NCBI RefSeq assembly: GCF_003148645.1
Contig: NZ_QGGP01000003.1
Span: forward strand, 248,001-312,000
Source of the DNA: Xanthomarina spongicola
Lineage (GTDB): Bacteria > Bacteroidota > Bacteroidia > Flavobacteriales > Flavobacteriaceae
DNA length: 64,000 nucleotides
Reading direction: 5' to 3'
Below, in pieces: positions 43,630-51,759 of this stretch. Below the pieces are notes generated by a model. The model did not search any database. It saw only the letters and a list, made by a program, of their open reading frames with translations, and was not told the DNA's origin. The translations under genes and the position numbers were made by a program. Position 1 is the stretch's first letter. Every line of letters begins with the position of its first letter.

Positions 43630-43720
43630 TTAGTTCGAGTAAAAATTTATTTTTAAATTTTTGTATCGAGAACAAATGACATCTCGATACTATTTTCTTT
43701 GAAAATCACTCAATGTGACG
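43630..43720. repeat. Composite repeat, family E (TCGAGAAC type)
   Basis: Segments TTAGTTCGAGT, TTGTATCGAGAACAAATGAC, ATCTCGATACTATTTTC and CACTCAATGTGACG form an imperfect mirror of TATCGAG/CTCGATA arms. It fills the rest of the gap between the SDR and aldehyde dehydrogenase genes. Confidence 0.6.
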
Positions 43721-43721
43721 A

Positions 43722-45161
43722 TTAATATTTTATACATACATTTTTCGCTTCTGTAAAAAAGCGTAAAGCTTCAAAACCACCTTCTCGACCAACGCCTGAA
43801 GCTTTTACACCTCCAAAAGGAGTTCTTAAGTCACGCATCATCCAAGTGTTCACCCAAACAATTCCAGATTGTAATTGGTGGCTCATTCTCATGGTTCGTT
43901 TTAAATTGTTAGTCCAAAGTGTGGCTGATAAGCCATATTTTACTTTGTTTGCCATTTGTAAAACGTCATCTTCAGTATTGAAAGGCATGATAGTAACCAC
44001 AGGCCCAAAAATTTCTTCTTGATTCACTCGGCATTCATCATTAGGTACTTCAATAACTGTTGGCTCTAAATAATAACCATTTTCGAAACCTTTTACTGTG
44101 ACTTTATTACCACCACAAAGAATTTTGCCATTTTCTTCTTTAGCAATATGGATGTAATCCATTACTTTTTCTAGATGTGGTTTAGAAACCAAAGCACCAA
44201 TATTTGTTGTTGCTTCTGAAGGATGCCCAACTTTAAGGGCTTTTATTTTTTTAACAAAATCCGTTTTGAATTTTTCATAGATAGAAGCTTCCACAAAGAT
44301 ACGACTACCACATAAACAAATCTGTCCCTGATTCGCAAAAGATGATCGAACGGTTGTTTCTAGCATGTCATCATAATCACAATCTGCGAAAATGATGTTT
44401 GGGTTTTTTCCACCTAACTCCAATGATAGTTTTTTTAACATTGGCGCAGCTACTTTAGCAATATGTGCTCCAGTGGCTGTTCCTCCAGTAAAGGAAATAG
44501 CTTTAATATCTGGATGTTCTATTATGGCTTGACCTGTTGAGCCACCAAGTCCATGAACAATATTTAAAACACCTTTTGGGAGACCAGCTTCATTACAAAT
44601 TTCGCCTAACAAAAAGGCAGTCATAGGTGTGACTTCACTAGGTTTGGCAACCACGCAATTGCCTGCAGCAAGAGCTGGAGCAATTTTCCAAGTAAATAAA
44701 TAGAGTGGTAGGTTCCAAGGCGAAATACAGCCTACAACACCTATAGGTTGACGTAAGGTGTAATTTATGGCATCCTGACCTACACTTTCATGACTTTCGC
44801 TAGAGAATTGTGTGATAGCATTTCCAAAGAATCTAAAATTGCTTGCTGCTCTAGGAATATCTACAGCTTTAGCTAAAGATATAGGCTTGCCATTGTCTTT
44901 ACTTTCTGCTTCAGCAAAACGTTGAAGATTTAATTCAAGTAATTCTGAAATTTTGATTAGAATCCTGCTACGTTCTTCCAATGTGGTTTGAGACCAACTT
45001 GGAAAAGCAGATTTGGCAGCGATATAGGCATTTTCAACATCTTCTTTTGATGAGTTTGGGATTTGTCCATATATCTCACCATTTGCAGGACAATAATTGT
45101 CTAACCAATTATCTTGAATTGGATTATGAAAATTACCGTTTATGTAGTTTTTGATGTTCAT
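43722..45161 (-). CDS. 2-aminomuconate-6-semialdehyde dehydrogenase (aldehyde dehydrogenase)
   Basis: A 479-residue NAD-dependent aldehyde dehydrogenase of normal length. GVVGCISPWNLPLYLFTWKIAPALAAG, NCVVAKPSE (NAD lysine), SLELGGKNPNIIF (Glu general base), NQGQICLCGSRIFV (catalytic Cys) and EIFGPVVTIMPF are present. Within the operon it would oxidise aminomuconate semialdehyde to 2-aminomuconate. Assignment of substrate rests on gene context and resemblance to hydroxymuconic semialdehyde dehydrogenases. Confidence 0.92.
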   Translation of the reverse strand: MNIKNYINGNFHNPIQDNWLDNYCPANGEIYGQIPNSSKEDVENAYIAAKSAFPSWSQTTLEERSRILIKISELLELNLQRFAEAESKDNGKPISLAKAVDIPRAASNFRFFGNAITQFSSESHESVGQDAINYTLRQPIGVVGCISPWNLPLYLFTWKIAPALAAGNCVVAKPSEVTPMTAFLLGEICNEAGLPKGVLNIVHGLGGSTGQAIIEHPDIKAISFTGGTATGAHIAKVAAPMLKKLSLELGGKNPNIIFADCDYDDMLETTVRSSFANQGQICLCGSRIFVEASIYEKFKTDFVKKIKALKVGHPSEATTNIGALVSKPHLEKVMDYIHIAKEENGKILCGGNKVTVKGFENGYYLEPTVIEVPNDECRVNQEEIFGPVVTIMPFNTEDDVLQMANKVKYGLSATLWTNNLKRTMRMSHQLQSGIVWVNTWMMRDLRTPFGGVKASGVGREGGFEALRFFTEAKNVCIKY

Positions 45162-45165
45162 TTTA

Positions 45166-45224
45166 TTTACAGATAATAGACAAAAGATAAGAGACGTCTT
45201 GGGTCTTTGTTCTCTTGTCCTGAT
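45166..45224. repeat. Imperfect inverted-repeat element in the dehydrogenase/deaminase spacer
   Basis: AGATAATAGACAAAAGATAA, GAGACGTC, and TCTTTGTTCTCTTGTCCTGATT give complementary-looking halves (ACAAAAGATAAGAGAC against GTCTTTGTTCTCTTGTC). Seen once in this window. Confidence 0.5.
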
Positions 45225-45228
45225 TCTT

Positions 45229-45666
45229 TTAGTCTTTTTTCTTATAAGCCATCACTTTAATTTCTACTACCAATTCTGGATGTGGTAATTGATGTACAGC
45301 TACTGTGGTTCTGGTTGGTCCAGTTTCTTTATCAAAAAACTCAGCATAGGCTTTGTTATAACCTGCAAAATCATTCATATTAACTAAAAAGGTAGTGACA
45401 TCTACTACATCTTTTAATGTAGCTCCTTCTTTAGCTAGATTCTTTTCTATGTTTAATAAAACCTCACGAGTTTGGACTTCAATGTTTAGATGTTTGGTTC
45501 CCATTTCGTCAATAATATCAACACCAGCAATGGTATTGTCTGCTCTTCTGGAACTGGTGCCTGATACAAAAATAAAATCGCCAACTCGCTTGGTATGTGG
45601 ATAGGCTCCTCTTGGTGTTACATTAGTTCCTGCAGAAGCAGGAATCTCATTTTTTTTGTTACTCAT
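45229..45666 (-). CDS. 2-aminomuconate deaminase (RidA family)
   Basis: About 145 residues from the ATG at 45666 (MSNKKNE). The RidA fold shows [32 protein letters not shown], typical of 2-aminomuconate deaminases, followed by [17 protein letters not shown] and [19 protein letters not shown]. It converts 2-aminomuconate to 4-oxalocrotonate. Residues about 7-13 (EIPASAG) are encoded by a family A palindrome lying inside the gene. The longer frame to 45714 reads into another repeat and is rejected. Confidence 0.9.
   Translation of the reverse strand: MSNKKNEIPASAGTNVTPRGAYPHTKRVGDFIFVSGTSSRRADNTIAGVDIIDEMGTKHLNIEVQTREVLLNIEKNLAKEGATLKDVVDVTTFLVNMNDFAGYNKAYAEFFDKETGPTRTTVAVHQLPHPELVVEIKVMAYKKKD
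45627..45644. repeat. Family A palindromic repeat, copy 5, inside the deaminase gene
   Basis: TTCCTGCAGAAGCAGGAA, read in frame on the minus strand as part of EIPASAG. It keeps the arms intact. Confidence 0.9.
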
Positions 45667-45683
45667 AATTTTTCTTTTTTCTT

Positions 45684-45855
45684 GTTCATTTTGCCTTGAT
45701 GCAAAACGAACCAAAAAATCACAATCAAAATTAGGAAATTGCTAAAGCATCATTCGTTTTCGGAATTACGTGCTTGAAGCTACGCTTCGCATCTTCACTC
45801 CTTCACTCATTATTTCTGAATTTTGATGTTCAATTCTTTGAATTGATTAAGGACA
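45684..45855. repeat. Long repeat-like spacer between kmo and the deaminase
   Basis: This stretch begins at the sequence TTTTGCCTTGATGCAAAACG and runs through GCATCATTCGTTTTCGGAAT and GAAGCTACGCTTCGC. From memory, near copies of such segments occur in many flavobacterial genomes. No open reading frame of interest is in it. Confidence 0.45.
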
Positions 45856-45899
45856 TTCTCCTTTATTATATTTTGTTCTAATTTCTTCTGTTGTTATGT

Positions 45900-45934
45900 T
45901 TATCACTTATCACTTATCACTTATCACTTATCAC
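45900..45934. repeat. Tandem heptamer repeat (TTATCAC x5)
   Basis: Five perfect copies of TTATCAC end at the base before the stop codon of kmo (45935-45937). A microsatellite prone to slippage, just outside the coding region. Confidence 0.95.
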
Positions 45935-47353
45935 TTAAGAATAAAGTCCTGCAATTCTATCGTCTTCTAAAATAGCTTCTGTTGCTGTTTTTACTTTTTC
46001 TAAAATTGTTTTCAAAGCTTCTTTATCTGTCAGGTCGATTGCAGTCGAGTATTCACCATCTGCTAACATGTTTAAAATAGCTTTGTCTTGAGCACGTCCA
46101 CGTAACATGGCTTCTCTGTAACTTATGTCTTCATTAAAAGTAACTAAGGAATATTTCGAGGAATAGTCATCTGGGAACGATTTCTCAAAAGCCATTTCCA
46201 AGTTACGCTTTTCTCTGAAATTAGCATGATTGACATGTCCTTTCATTTCATAGAAGTTGTCGATAGCTAAATCTGCTATGGCATCTGTGTTTTCTTTACG
46301 GGATTTTTCATATACTTTGAAAACAGTTTCCCATTCTGGATGCCCTTCATCTAACACCTTATCAAATTCAGTAACATCTTCAAAGGACGCATTCATACCT
46401 TGTCCGTAAAAAGGAACAATGGCATGTGCAGCATCTCCCATTAAAAGTGTGTTTCCTTTGTAATGCCATGGAGAACATTTAACAGTTCCAAGTGGTGAGG
46501 ATGGATTTTCAAAAAAATCATCAACCAGATTAGGCATTAATTCTAAAGCATCTTTAAAGTATTTTGAAAAGAATTCTAAAACACGCTCTTTAGTTGTTAG
46601 GTTGTTGAAATTATATTCACCTTCATCAAAACTTAAAAATAGAGTTACGGTAAAACTGCCATCTAAATTTGGTAAAGCAATAAGCATAAAGGCTTCACGT
46701 CCCCAGATATGCAGTGCATTTTTATAAGTTTTATAGCTTCCATTTTCACCTGGAAGAATGCTTAATTCTTTATAACCATGAGATAAATAATCCTGTGAAA
46801 AACTAAACAAGAATTTTTTACCTAAATAATAACTTTGTCGCATGGCAGAACCAGCCCCATCTGTTGCAATTATAGCATCAGCATCTTCTACGAACTCGGT
46901 ATTTGTGTCGTAATCTTTAAATAGAGCTGTGGTATTTTCGAAATCAACCGATTTGCATTTTTTATTAAAATGAATGGTGACGTTTTCGTGTTTTTCAGCT
47001 TCATCTAGCAACAACCCATTTAATTGCCCACGAGAAATTGAGTTAATATATTCGTGCTCACGACCACTGTAAGGTGCTAAAACGGTATTGCCTTCAAGGT
47101 CGTGTAGCATGCGTCCATTCATCGGAACACATAACGACTTCACTTTTTCTTCGAGTCCAACCAATTTCATGGCTTTGATACCGCGATCTGAAAAAGCTAA
47201 ATTAATAGAACGACCAGCAGAAATATCTACTTTTCGTAAATCTGGACGCATTTCCATAACGGTTACATTATAACCACGTTGTCCTAAGCGTAAAGCTAAT
47301 AAGCTTCCACAAAGTCCAGCGCCAATGATGAGTATGTTTTGTTGTTTATTCAT
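45935..47353 (-). CDS. kmo: Kynurenine 3-monooxygenase
   Basis: A 472-residue FAD monooxygenase of standard length. The Rossmann start ILIIGAGLCGSLLALRLGQRGYNVTVMEMRPD, the DG motif ATDGAGSAMRQ and GDAAHAIVPFYGQGMNASFED (FAD ribityl contacts) are all there, followed by a C-terminal helical tail. It hydroxylates kynurenine at position 3 using NADPH and O2. It follows kynU across a family C repeat and is second in the operon. Confidence 0.95.
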   Translation of the reverse strand: MNKQQNILIIGAGLCGSLLALRLGQRGYNVTVMEMRPDLRKVDISAGRSINLAFSDRGIKAMKLVGLEEKVKSLCVPMNGRMLHDLEGNTVLAPYSGREHEYINSISRGQLNGLLLDEAEKHENVTIHFNKKCKSVDFENTTALFKDYDTNTEFVEDADAIIATDGAGSAMRQSYYLGKKFLFSFSQDYLSHGYKELSILPGENGSYKTYKNALHIWGREAFMLIALPNLDGSFTVTLFLSFDEGEYNFNNLTTKERVLEFFSKYFKDALELMPNLVDDFFENPSSPLGTVKCSPWHYKGNTLLMGDAAHAIVPFYGQGMNASFEDVTEFDKVLDEGHPEWETVFKVYEKSRKENTDAIADLAIDNFYEMKGHVNHANFREKRNLEMAFEKSFPDDYSSKYSLVTFNEDISYREAMLRGRAQDKAILNMLADGEYSTAIDLTDKEALKTILEKVKTATEAILEDDRIAGLYS

Positions 47354-47365
47354 TTTTGTTTTTGT

Positions 47366-47415
47366 CTGGTCGAGCGCTGTCGAGACCTAATTAACCTCTC
47401 GACTGCTCGAGGAGA
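47366..47415. repeat. Palindromic repeat family C, compact copy
   Basis: GTCTGGTCGAGCGCTGTCGAGA and CTCTCGACTGCTCGAGGAGAC form a long hairpin with small bulges. It fills the kynU-kmo spacer. Second copy at 40817-40924. Confidence 0.85.
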
Positions 47416-47420
47416 CATTA

Positions 47421-48692
47421 TTATGTATTTAATATTTGCTTCAATTTGTCAACCATTCTATACACATCTTCAAACGTGTTATATAAAGGAACTGGTGCAC
47501 AACGAATCACATCTGGTTCTCTCCAATCTGTAATAATGTGAGCTTCGGTTAATTTTGTGTGTAAATTTTTATCAGCATCTTTTACCTGAATGGAAAGTTG
47601 ACAGCCTCTTTCCTTAGGATTAGATGGAGTGATGATTTTAATTTTATCATTATTTAATTCATTCAGTAGAAACTCGAAATAGCCTGTTAGTTTTTCAGAT
47701 TTTTCTCTAAGAGCGTCCATGCCAACTTCATTAAACATATCTAAAGACGCTTTTATTGCAGCCATGGATAAAATTGGCGGATTACTTAGTTGCCAACCTT
47801 CTGCTCCAGGAATCACATCTAATGGTTGACGCATATTAAAACGCGTGGATTTATTATGACTCCACCAACCTGCAAAACGTTTTAGTTTTTTGTTATACGC
47901 ATGTTTTTCATGAACAAATAAACCTCCCAAACTTCCAGGTCCAGAATTTAAATATTTGTACGTACACCAAGCTGCAAAATCAACTCCAGAATTATGAAGC
48001 TCTGGTTTGATATTTCCTGCACCATGAGCTAAATCTATTCCAACCATACAGTTTTTGGCATGGCCTAATTCGGCTATTTTTTTTATATCTAGATATTGTC
48101 CTGTGTAATAATTAACACCACCAATTAGAAGCAAAGCAATTTCATCTCCTTGTTCTTTTAGGATGGTTTCTAAATCGTCCATGTTTAAATGTTCTTCGCC
48201 TTTTCTAGGTTTCCATTCAATCAAACCTTCATTAGCATCAAATCCATGAAATTCTAATTGGGTTTGTACAGCATATCTATCAGACGGAAAAGCATCACTT
48301 TCTATAACTATTTTATATTTAGTTTTTGTAGGTTGGTAAAACGACACCATTAACAAATGTAAATTGGTTGTTAAGGTGTTCATGGTAACCACTTCAATAG
48401 GTTTTGCACCAACTATTTTTGCCATGGATTCGGTTAAGAATTCGTGGTACGGCATCCAAGGGTTTTTAGCTTCAAAATGACCTTCTACACCAAAATTAGC
48501 CCAATCGTCTAGTTCTTGTTGAATATATTTTTGTGTACTTTTTGGTTGTAGTCCAAGAGAGTTTCCAGTAAAATACAACCAGTCGTTTCCTTGTTTGTCT
48601 TTTGGAATGTGGAACTGATTTCTATAATGCGATAAGCTATCGTTTTTGTCTTGTTCTTTTGCGTAATCAAGACCTAATTTATAGTTGGACAA
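47421..48692 (-). CDS. kynU: Kynureninase, non-ATG start
   Basis: A PLP enzyme of about 423 residues: WLYFTGNSLGLQPKSTQKYI, TMNTLTTNLHLLM, GIDLAHGAGNIKPELH, and the Schiff-base lysine in CTYKYLNSGPGSLGGLFVHEK, then WSHNKSTRFNMRQPLDVIPGAEGWQLSNPP. It cleaves 3-hydroxykynurenine to 3-hydroxyanthranilate and alanine. No ATG exists at the 5' end; candidates are TTG at 48719, 48716 or 48692. A -7 box at 48717-48724 overlaps the first two, so TTG at 48692 (LSNYKLGL) is chosen. First gene of the operon. Confidence 0.88.
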   Translation of the reverse strand: MSNYKLGLDYAKEQDKNDSLSHYRNQFHIPKDKQGNDWLYFTGNSLGLQPKSTQKYIQQELDDWANFGVEGHFEAKNPWMPYHEFLTESMAKIVGAKPIEVVTMNTLTTNLHLLMVSFYQPTKTKYKIVIESDAFPSDRYAVQTQLEFHGFDANEGLIEWKPRKGEEHLNMDDLETILKEQGDEIALLLIGGVNYYTGQYLDIKKIAELGHAKNCMVGIDLAHGAGNIKPELHNSGVDFAAWCTYKYLNSGPGSLGGLFVHEKHAYNKKLKRFAGWWSHNKSTRFNMRQPLDVIPGAEGWQLSNPPILSMAAIKASLDMFNEVGMDALREKSEKLTGYFEFLLNELNNDKIKIITPSNPKERGCQLSIQVKDADKNLHTKLTEAHIITDWREPDVIRCAPVPLYNTFEDVYRMVDKLKQILNT

Positions 48693-48716
48693 AGTGTGTG
48701 TTTTTTCGGTTTCCAA

Positions 48717-48724
48717 CAAAAATA
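48717..48724 (-). promoter_or_regulatory. Promoter -7 box of the kynurenine operon
   Basis: Minus-strand TATTTTTG, a full TANNTTTG match. Transcription would start near 48710, leaving a leader of about 18 bases to the TTG at 48692. Confidence 0.55.
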
Positions 48725-48807
48725 AGAATTATAATTTTAGGAAGGAAGCCTTAAGTAACAGATAATTTTAATTGGTAATTTTTGTATATTTATTAAAATA
48801 TCAGGTT

Positions 48808-49227
48808 ATGAGTAAAACTAAAAATTACACAAACAATGAAGTTACCATTGTTTGGGAACCAGAAAAATGCATTCATTCTGGAATTTGTGTGAGAGGATTG
48901 GGTGATGTTTTTAAACCTAAAGAAAAACCTTGGATTAAAATTGATGCTGCTTCTACTAAAGATTTGGTTAAGCAAGTAAAAGCTTGTCCTTCTGGTGCTT
49001 TGAGTTATTTTATGAATTCTGAAGGAGATAAAACTACGGAAACTTTAGAAACAAAAGTTGAGGTTTTGGAAAATGGACCTTTATTGGTTTATGGCACATT
49101 GCATGTAACTCATAAAGATGGAAGCCAAGAAGTAAAAAATAAAACAACGGCTTTTTGTAGGTGTGGTGCTTCAGCTAACAAACCTTTTTGCGATGGCACA
49201 CACGTGAAAGATGATTTTATTGGATAA
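48808..49227 (+). CDS. Ferredoxin-like and CDGSH iron-sulfur domain protein
   Basis: About 139 residues from the ATG at 48808. Two domains: an N-terminal Fer4_19-like divergent 4Fe-4S segment (VTIVWEPEKCIHSGICVRGLGDVF and VKACPSGALSYF) and a C-terminal CDGSH domain (FCRCGASANKPFCDGTH; 2Fe-2S ligands Cys3-His1). The combination is typical of bacterial CDGSH proteins. Redox role unknown. It is divergent from the kynurenine operon and ends in a terminator. Confidence 0.88.
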   Translation: MSKTKNYTNNEVTIVWEPEKCIHSGICVRGLGDVFKPKEKPWIKIDAASTKDLVKQVKACPSGALSYFMNSEGDKTTETLETKVEVLENGPLLVYGTLHVTHKDGSQEVKNKTTAFCRCGASANKPFCDGTHVKDDFIG

Positions 49228-49231
49228 AGAA

Positions 49232-49263
49232 AAAGTGCTTCAACTTGTTAGATGAAGCACTTT
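49232..49263 (+). terminator. Terminator after the CDGSH gene
   Basis: Perfect 11-base stem AAAGTGCTTCA/TGAAGCACTTT (49232-49242 and 49253-49263) with a ten-base loop. Confidence 0.75.
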
Positions 49264-49269
49264 GAATAT

Positions 49270-49313
49270 ATATAGACGCATATAGCGGAAAACTTATATA
49301 ATATATACGTCTA
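49270..49313. repeat. Second inverted repeat between convergent genes
   Basis: TAGACG (49273-49278) and CGTCTA (49308-49313) flank AT-rich inner arms (ATATAGCGG...). It may terminate the opposite gene, which ends at 49340. Confidence 0.5.
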
Positions 49314-49339
49314 ATTAATGTGTTTTGGATGTTTTTATC

Positions 49340-50020
49340 TTAGTTTGCTAAAAAATTGAAAATCTCTTTAGTTTGTTCTCTAATTGGTGTAAAGGTTGTT
49401 TTAGAGTTTGGGAATTCAGGAAAAAAGTAAGTAATTATACCATTTTCATCAATTAGTAGATATTGAGCAAAATGATGTCCAACGATGTTTGAGTTTAGCC
49501 AATTAGAACTATCTTTTAAAATAGGAAATTCCATGTTGCTAAATGAAGATTTGTATGCATTCGTATCTGCTAAAAAAGCAACTACTTGGTATTTCTCGTT
49601 TTTGTTTAAAGCATTTAGTTTTTTAATCTCTTTTCTGGTAGGTTGAAGCTTTGGATGTATAAAACAAACAACCGTTGGTTTCCCTAAGAAACGAGATTTA
49701 GCGTACCAATTATTGTTTAAATCTTGAAATTTAAAATCAGGAAACGGTTTGTTAAGTAACATTATATAAAGATTTGAAGAAGATGCTCTATTTTTGTTAT
49801 TAACAACTGATCTAAAATTTTTTATAATAGAATCATTTCTATTTACTTCTTCAAAAATTTCAATACTTATATAGTTTGGTTCATTTTCTTTTTTTACGAT
49901 TTCTAAATCTGAAAGGTACTTATCTTCAGTCATTAGTTTATCTCCAATTTTAAAGTAGGTTTGAGAGAACGAAAAGGAAACGATTAGAAAGAAAAAGAAA
50001 GAGAGCAGGTGTTTTTTCAA
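49340..50020 (-). CDS. Exported redoxin-like protein lacking catalytic cysteines
   Basis: A 226-residue protein with a signal peptide (FFFFLIVSFSFSQ) and a thioredoxin/AhpC-like C-terminal half: FPDFKFQDLNNNW, KPTVVCFIHPKLQPTRKEIKKLNAL, YQVVAFLADTN and QYLLIDENGIITYFF. The place where redoxins carry CxxC (WCGPC-type) reads HPKLQP, so no redox-active pair is visible. The start is a TTG at 50020; an ATG at 50040 begins a seven-codon out-of-frame reading frame whose stop overlaps it. Function unknown. Confidence 0.7.
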   Translation of the reverse strand: MKKHLLSFFFFLIVSFSFSQTYFKIGDKLMTEDKYLSDLEIVKKENEPNYISIEIFEEVNRNDSIIKNFRSVVNNKNRASSSNLYIMLLNKPFPDFKFQDLNNNWYAKSRFLGKPTVVCFIHPKLQPTRKEIKKLNALNKNEKYQVVAFLADTNAYKSSFSNMEFPILKDSSNWLNSNIVGHHFAQYLLIDENGIITYFFPEFPNSKTTFTPIREQTKEIFNFLAN

Positions 50021-50066
50021 AGTACTTGGTTTAGATTCATAAAACCTTAAATATATAGAATCTTAA

Positions 50067-50074
50067 TTAGATTT
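50067..50074 (+). promoter_or_regulatory. Promoter -7 box for the methyltransferase gene at 50104
   Basis: TAGATTTG, full TANNTTTG match, 29 bases before the ATG. Confidence 0.55.
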
Positions 50075-50103
50075 GATACCTTCGTTTAAATAAAAAAATA
50101 CAC

Positions 50104-50904
50104 ATGAATAAGTACGATTCCTATTTTAATACCAACAAAGCCACTTGGAATGAGAAAGTTAAAATTCACTCCAAAAGTGACATGTATCAACTTGAGGATT
50201 TTAAGAATGGTAAATCTTCTTTGATGCCTTATGAACTAAAAGCTCTTGGGAATGTTGAAGGAAAAAATCTGTTGCATTTGCAATGTCATTTCGGTCAAGA
50301 CACCTTAAGTTGGAGTAGAATGGGAGCAAATTGTGTTGGTATAGATTTAAGTGATGAAGGCATTAAATTAGCAAAATCACTCAATGAAGAGCTGAAATTA
50401 GATGCGCAATTTGTTTGTTGTAATGTGTTGGATACTTCAAAATATGTTGAAAAAGAATTCGATATTGTTTTTACCAGTTATGGTGTGATTGGTTGGTTGC
50501 CAGATTTAAAACCTTGGGGAAAAATGATTGCTGAACGTTTGAAAAAAGGAGGCACGTTTTATATGGTAGAGTTTCATCCAATAGTTTGGATGTTCGATTA
50601 TTTAGAAGGAAAACCTATTATGAAATACGGTTATATGCAAGACGAAGCTATTTATGAAGAATACGAAGGCACTTATGCAAATACGGATTCAAAAATGATA
50701 AGTAAAGAATATGGTTGGAATCATGGATTAAGCGAAGTTATTAATGCTTTAACTGAAGCAGGCTTGCATATTGACTTTTTAAATGAATATGATGAAAGTC
50801 CATATAATGTCTTGCCAGATTTGGTTGAAAATAAACAAGGCATGTTTACTACAAAAGACAAATTATATCCTTTAATATTTGAGATAAAAGCGACTAAAGT
50901 TTAA
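50104..50904 (+). CDS. Class I SAM-dependent methyltransferase
   Basis: A 266-residue protein with KNLLHLQCHFGQDTLSWSRMGANCVGIDLSDEGIKLA (SAM loop and acidic residue), FDIVFTSYGVIGWLPD, and MVEFHPIVWMFDY. This subgroup is common in Bacteroidetes; the methyl acceptor is unknown. It has its own promoter and is followed by a family D repeat. Confidence 0.88.
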   Translation: MNKYDSYFNTNKATWNEKVKIHSKSDMYQLEDFKNGKSSLMPYELKALGNVEGKNLLHLQCHFGQDTLSWSRMGANCVGIDLSDEGIKLAKSLNEELKLDAQFVCCNVLDTSKYVEKEFDIVFTSYGVIGWLPDLKPWGKMIAERLKKGGTFYMVEFHPIVWMFDYLEGKPIMKYGYMQDEAIYEEYEGTYANTDSKMISKEYGWNHGLSEVINALTEAGLHIDFLNEYDESPYNVLPDLVENKQGMFTTKDKLYPLIFEIKATKV

Positions 50905-50906
50905 CC

Positions 50907-50934
50907 TACTTGTCACGCTGAGCTTGTCGAAGCA
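50907..50934. repeat. Dispersed repeat family D, copy 2
   Basis: TGTCACGCTGAGCTTGTCGA-AGCAT type sequence. The GCTGAGCT and GTCGAAG parts match 31219-31238. Confidence 0.6.
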
Positions 50935-50977
50935 TTTTGATTAAGATTATTGTTTACATTAAGAAACGCAATAATGT

Positions 50978-51649
50978 TTAATGTTTATTCTCTTTCAATA
51001 ATTCAGGGAATTTCGCTTTAAATTTGTTCAATCTTGGGATAGACACATTTTGGACATATGGATCTTCTGGATGTAGTTTTTCGTAGTTTTGATGATAATC
51101 TTCTGCTATCCAAAATTTTTGAAACGGATAGACTTCTGCAGCAATAGTAGCATTCAACTTTTTTGTTAAGGCTTCTTTTTTAGATTCAATAATTTGTTTT
51201 TGTTCCTCATTCTGATAAAAAATAATAGAGCGATATTGCGAACCTGTATCTGGACCTTGGCCATTTACTTGAGTTGGATTTTGAGATCCAAAATAGACGT
51301 CAACTAAAGTAGAAAAGCTAATAATATCTGGATTGTAAATAACTTCAACAGCTTCAGCATGTCCTGTTCTTCCAGTATTACTTGCTTCATAAGTTGAGTT
51401 TTGAGTGTGTCCACCAGCATAACCAGAAATTACTTCGTCAACGCCAAAAACACTTTCATATACAGCTTCAACACACCAGAAACAGCCACTAGCAAAATAA
51501 GCTTTTACTAATCCGTTTTGGATTGGGACTTCTATGGGTTTTGCATCAATTACTGCTTGTTGTTCTGGATTTTGTTGTGCCATATTATTACAACTGAAGA
51601 ATAATACAATTAATAGTGTAGAGAGTATAGATTTAAATTGAGTAGCCAT
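50978..51649 (-). CDS. msrA: Peptide-methionine (S)-S-oxide reductase, lipoprotein form
   Basis: About 223 residues from the ATG at 51649. Lipoprotein signal ending in LIVLFFSC, then the MsrA core: ASGCFWCVEAVYESVFGVDEVISGYAGG (catalytic Cys), TGRTGHAEAVEVIYNP, NPTQVNGQGPDTGSQYRSIIFY. It repairs oxidised methionine outside the cytoplasm. The longer frame to 51721 is encoded by the terminator of the neighbouring gene and is rejected. Confidence 0.93.
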   Translation of the reverse strand: MATQFKSILSTLLIVLFFSCNNMAQQNPEQQAVIDAKPIEVPIQNGLVKAYFASGCFWCVEAVYESVFGVDEVISGYAGGHTQNSTYEASNTGRTGHAEAVEVIYNPDIISFSTLVDVYFGSQNPTQVNGQGPDTGSQYRSIIFYQNEEQKQIIESKKEALTKKLNATIAAEVYPFQKFWIAEDYHQNYEKLHPEDPYVQNVSIPRLNKFKAKFPELLKENKH

Positions 51650-51709
51650 GTTTTTAAGTTTTGTTTTCTGTCGTAATGAAAAAGAAATCCTATCAAAAAT
51701 AGCAATAAA

Positions 51710-51737
51710 AAAAGCCTTCATTTGGATGAAGGCTTTT
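51710..51737 (-). terminator. Terminator of the Nif3/coiled-coil operon
   Basis: AAAAGCCTTCA (51710-51720) pairs perfectly with TGAAGGCTTTT (51727-51737). On the minus strand a T-run follows. Confidence 0.85.
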
Positions 51738-51759
51738 AAAATATATAATTTAAAATGAA

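Noticed and set aside
45900-45934. CRISPR-like tandem array
   Set aside because: Heptamer repeats without spacers; a microsatellite.
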